Program-made: the position numbers and the translations under genes | Notes under the pieces: generated by a model | The model's input: only the letters and a program-made list of their open reading frames with translations | Told to the model about the DNA's origin: nothing | The model's database searches: none | Source: CAZAGT01 sp964484515 | Lineage (GTDB): Bacteria > Desulfobacterota > DSM-4660 > Desulfatiglandales > HGW-15 | Length of the DNA: 17,631 nt | Direction: 5' to 3' | Assembly: GCA_964484515.1 (NCBI GenBank) | Contig: CAZAGT010000069.1 | Location: 1 to 17,631 of the forward strand | Part shown: piece after piece, positions 15,242-17,631 of the stretch | Layout: every line of letters starts with the position of its first letter | How positions within the stretch are numbered: the stretch's first letter is position 1

Positions 15242-16171
15242 ATGGAATCCGCACTGCTTTTCATAACCAAGATCGCGATTAGCTCCTCGATGGCGGTGCT
15301 ATACGCCACAGTTGGAGAGATCCTCACGGAGCGCTCCGGTGTCCTGAATCTCGGGCTGGAAGGGATTATGTTGATGGGAGCGCTCACGTCCTTCGCTGCC
15401 ACCTTCGCCCTTCACTCACTCTGGCTGGGGGTCCTGGCCGCCATGTTGATCGGCGGACTCTTCGCCCTGATCCACGGCTTCTTTGCGATCACCCTTAGGG
15501 TGAATCAGGTCGTCTCGGGTCTAGCCCTCACACTCTTCGGGATCGGTCTGAGTAACTTCCTCGGCAGGCCTCTGATAGGTAAGACCGCCCTGCAATTCGA
15601 ACCTGTCGGCCTCTTCCCGCTCGATCGCCTGCCGGGCATCGGTGAGGTCCTATTCGAGCATACGGTCCTGGTCTATCCCGCCTACGTACTCGTCCCCTTA
15701 ACCTATTTCTTCCTCTACCGAACGCGAGACGGCCTCGAACTGCGTTCTGTCGGTGAAAATCCGGCGGCGGCGGACACCGTCGGCATCAATATCTTTCGAC
15801 TTCGCTATCTATATACCTTTATCGGCGGAGCCCTGGCAGGACTTGGGGGCGCCTATCTTTCTTTGGCCTACACCCCGGGGTGGAAGGAACAGATGACCGG
15901 CGGTCAGGGCTGGATTGCAATTGCCCTGGTCATCTTCGCCATGTGGGATCCCTTGCGGGCCGCCGCCGGAGCATTGCTCTTCGGGTTTATCAACGCCTTT
16001 CAGTTCTATTGTCAGGCTGCTGGACTTACCTTTGTTCCTACGTACGCCTTGCGGATGCTGCCCTACCTGTTTACGATCGCGGTCCTGATCGTGGTCACTC
16101 GCTGGGAAGCGGCCCAAAAAAGGCTGGGAGCGCCGGCGGCCTTGGGAATTCCTTTTGAGAGGGAACGCTAG
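15242..16171 (+). CDS. ABC transporter permease, second subunit (NupQ/YufQ-type, BPD_transp_2 family)
   Basis: A 309-residue inner-membrane protein, the second half of the transport channel. The diagnostic LNLGLEGIMLMGA motif is at 35-47 and the coupling loop LELRSVGENPAAADTVGI at about 165-182. Hydrophobic segments alternate over the whole length, and a charged C-terminal tail follows. The length is typical, so the N-terminus appears complete even though a repeat lies upstream. The ATG at 15242 has no clear ribosome site (the preceding bases are ACGAACCG). In relatives translation would be coupled to the first permease, and here that coupling is lost. It is the last gene of the operon. Confidence 0.92.
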   Translation: MESALLFITKIAISSSMAVLYATVGEILTERSGVLNLGLEGIMLMGALTSFAATFALHSLWLGVLAAMLIGGLFALIHGFFAITLRVNQVVSGLALTLFGIGLSNFLGRPLIGKTALQFEPVGLFPLDRLPGIGEVLFEHTVLVYPAYVLVPLTYFFLYRTRDGLELRSVGENPAAADTVGINIFRLRYLYTFIGGALAGLGGAYLSLAYTPGWKEQMTGGQGWIAIALVIFAMWDPLRAAAGALLFGFINAFQFYCQAAGLTFVPTYALRMLPYLFTIAVLIVVTRWEAAQKRLGAPAALGIPFERER

Positions 16172-16289
16172 GGGCTGATTTTTCTTGACTTCCGATCAGA
16201 TATTTTTAACATTTTTTTGTAGACCCATATTGTTTCCCTCTGATGAAGAGGTTGGGGCATGGAGATTCCTCTCACACTCTACATACGCC

Positions 16290-16323
16290 GCTCCCCGCGG
16301 GTAGCGGCGTCTCCGTGGGGAGC
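16290..16323 (+). other. Strong stem-loop with a competing alternative
   Basis: GCTCCCCGCGG (16290-16300) pairs with CCGTGGGGAGC (16313-16323) over 11 bp, with one G-U pair and a 12-nt loop. A competing 7-bp stem CGCCGCT/AGCGGCG (16286-16292 with 16303-16309) uses some of the same bases. There is no T-tract after it. It may protect the 3' end of the transporter mRNA or be part of a leader for the next gene. Confidence 0.5.
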
Positions 16324-16432
16324 TGATCACACCACCGCCGAGGGCCTTTCCCTATCTCAACTTTTCTAATCTCATAGAGCAATCTCATCATCCAGCAACT
16401 TATTACTGATTAGAACACCGAAACCTCAGACC

Positions 16433-16475
16433 TCCGGGCTGGTCACAGGAGAGCCCGGAAAGCCAGCCGGCTTCC
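16433..16475 (+). other. Overlapping hairpins in the SMP-30 gene leader
   Basis: TCCGGGCT (16433-16440) pairs perfectly with AGCCCGGA (16452-16459). GGCTGG (16437-16442) can instead pair with CCAGCC (16463-16468), and GGAA-GCC (16457-16464, one bulge) with GGCTTCC (16469-16475). These pairings share bases and exclude each other. The structure ends about 70 bases before the start codon. I do not recognise a known riboswitch class. Confidence 0.4.
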
Positions 16476-16546
16476 TGCCTATCGGTTTTGATGTGGTTGG
16501 GAGTTCCGGACCTAAACATTAACCATTCAAGAAGGAGGGAGACTCC

Positions 16547-17631
16547 ATGGAAAAAGAAAGAGCCAACCGGCAACAAGAAAAGACCTCTTTTTCACGCCGG
16601 GCGTTTCTGAAGGCCGCCGGCGCCATTGCGGCCATCACCGCGATGGACCCCGTGGCCTTCGCGCGTAACTTCAACCCGGATGCGCCGCCCGTACGATACC
16701 CGGATCCGGATGTCATTGGTCTTGATCCGCGCTTCAAGTACAAGGCCGCCACGACAGGGATCCTGCGCCTCTACAAGGGGACCCTCTGGGCGGAAGGGCC
16801 GGCCTGGAACGGCGTCGGCCGCTATCTGCTCTGGAGCGACATCCCCCGAAACGAGCAGCTGCGCTGGATCGAGGAAGATGGTCACGTCTCCCGTTGGTTC
16901 CGGTACCCCTCCGGGAACAGCAATGGGAACACCTTCGATTATCAGGGCCGCGAGATCGCCTGTGAGCACGGTAACCGACGGGTGACGCGCTACGAGTATG
17001 ACGGCACCATCACCGTCCTGGCCGACAAGTACGGGGGCAAACAGTTCAACGCCCCCAACGACGTGGTGGTCCATCCCAACGACGGTTCCGTCTGGTTCAC
17101 CGACCCCGGCTACGGCAGCCTGGGGAACTATGAGGGCAACAAGGCCGACACCGGCTCGGTGCAACCGATTCAGAAAGAGGCCGTCTATCGCATCGACGCC
17201 CAGAGCGGGCTCGTCGAAAAGGTGACCGATGAGATCTACAAGCCGAACGGCCTCTGTTTCTCGCCCGACTGCGAGAAGCTCTATGTTGCCGACACGGGGT
17301 CGACCCACTATCCGGAGGCTCCCAAGAACATCAAGGTCTGGGACGTGGTCGGCAAGAGCCTGAGAAACGGCAGGGAGTTTGCCTCGATGGAGTACGAGGG
17401 ACGCGCCGGCCTGGCCGACGGGATCCGGGCCGATGTGGAGGGCAACATCTGGTCGAGCGCGGGCTGGGTCGGTGACGGCTACGACGGGGTGCACATCTTT
17501 GCGCCCGACGGCGATCGCATCGGTATCATCAGGCTGCCGGAGATCTGCTCCAATGTCTGCTTCGGCGGGACCAAGCGCAACCGGCTCTTCATGACCGGCA
17601 GCACGTCTCTCTATGCCGTTTACGTGGAGAC
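16547..17631 (+). CDS. Tat-exported SMP-30/gluconolactonase-like protein, C-terminus beyond the window
   Basis: The frame is open to the right edge (361 complete codons). The start ATG at 16547 is fixed by AAGGAGG at 16532-16538, eight bases upstream. The N-terminus has a twin-arginine signal, SRRAFLKAAG at 16-25, then a short alanine-rich stretch ending AFA near 39. Export through the Tat system suggests a folded, probably metal-bound periplasmic protein. SMP-30 beta-propeller landmarks are present: AEGPAW (metal ligand Glu83), APNDVVV (Asn171), KPNG (Asn234) and LADGI (Asp291), with spacings near those of human SMP-30. Members hydrolyse sugar lactones or other esters; the substrate is not readable here. 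A long minus-strand open frame over 16592-17494 is a shadow. It lies 375 bases after the transporter operon and may be a separate unit. Confidence 0.9.
   Translation, partial: MEKERANRQQEKTSFSRRAFLKAAGAIAAITAMDPVAFARNFNPDAPPVRYPDPDVIGLDPRFKYKAATTGILRLYKGTLWAEGPAWNGVGRYLLWSDIPRNEQLRWIEEDGHVSRWFRYPSGNSNGNTFDYQGREIACEHGNRRVTRYEYDGTITVLADKYGGKQFNAPNDVVVHPNDGSVWFTDPGYGSLGNYEGNKADTGSVQPIQKEAVYRIDAQSGLVEKVTDEIYKPNGLCFSPDCEKLYVADTGSTHYPEAPKNIKVWDVVGKSLRNGREFASMEYEGRAGLADGIRADVEGNIWSSAGWVGDGYDGVHIFAPDGDRIGIIRLPEICSNVCFGGTKRNRLFMTGSTSLYAVYVE

Larger units (their letters stand above)
16172..16546 (+). other. Intergenic region before the SMP-30 gene, with several stem-loops
   Basis: No gene is seen. AT-rich sequence with T-runs (16179-16183, 16203-16207, 16211-16217) follows the permease stop, but no good stem stands before the T-runs, so no clear terminator can be called. 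CCTCT/AGAGG with loop GATGA lies near 16240-16255. The stronger structures at 16290-16323 and 16433-16475 are listed separately. Confidence 0.5.

Noticed and set aside
16240..16270. CTGATGA as a hammerhead ribozyme core
   Set aside because: No GAAA segment or proper third stem follows; the bases simply form a 5-bp hairpin.
16433..16475. Cyclic di-GMP or cobalamin riboswitch
   Set aside because: Short stretches such as AAAGCC and CACAGG resemble parts of these classes, but the required conserved blocks are missing or out of order.
16592..17494. 300-residue open frame on the minus strand
   Set aside because: It lies wholly antisense to the SMP-30 gene, which has a strong ribosome site, a Tat signal and family motifs. 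The antisense frame has no recognisable motif and arises from high GC at third positions.

Overview
This window is a bacterial chromosomal segment of moderately high GC content, read from a draft assembly: a run of 10 N lies at 10178-10187. The envelope looks Gram-negative. The transporter binding protein has a plain Sec signal without a lipobox cysteine, and the last gene starts with a twin-arginine signal. I cannot place the organism firmly. A Methylomirabilota (NC10)-like or similar environmental lineage is only a guess from overall gene style, and no marker gene is present.

Region 1 (1-6157, plus strand) is a glycogen cluster: the C-terminal half of glgC (ADP-glucose pyrophosphorylase), glgP (alpha-glucan phosphorylase of the DUF3417 type) and glgB (branching enzyme). 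Together they cover activation of glucose-1-phosphate, branching of the polymer and its phosphorolysis. Glycogen synthase and debranching enzyme are not in the window. Region 2 (6188-9376, minus strand) is one large gene, convergent with glgB, for a membrane-anchored hybrid histidine kinase with four PAS domains and a C-terminal receiver.

Region 3 (10333-16171, plus strand) is a BMP/NupN-type ABC uptake operon: periplasmic binding protein, a phosphoribosyltransferase, a double-ATPase subunit and two permeases. The likely substrate is a purine base or nucleoside, and the phosphoribosyltransferase between the binding protein and the ATPase suggests uptake joined to salvage. Region 4 (16547 to the right edge) is a Tat-exported SMP-30/gluconolactonase-like protein cut by the window end.

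The most unusual content lies between the genes. A dispersed, apparently non-coding repeat family occurs three times: 3573-3924, 9404-9770 (inverted relative to the first) and 15020-15152. The two long copies consist of an outer element of about 133-150 bp carrying an inner module of 219 bp that is bounded by near-perfect inverted repeats of 29-30 bp. The third copy has only the outer part. A 79-bp core inside the inner module is identical at 77 positions between the two long copies, although the flanks have drifted. The repeats lie directly upstream of glgB, directly upstream of the kinase gene, and in a 503-bp gap that separates the two permease genes. Other intergenic signals are a good sigma70-type promoter at 10050-10078, a second promoter with an overlapping dyad before the transporter operon, and a leader before the SMP-30 gene with several competing hairpins.
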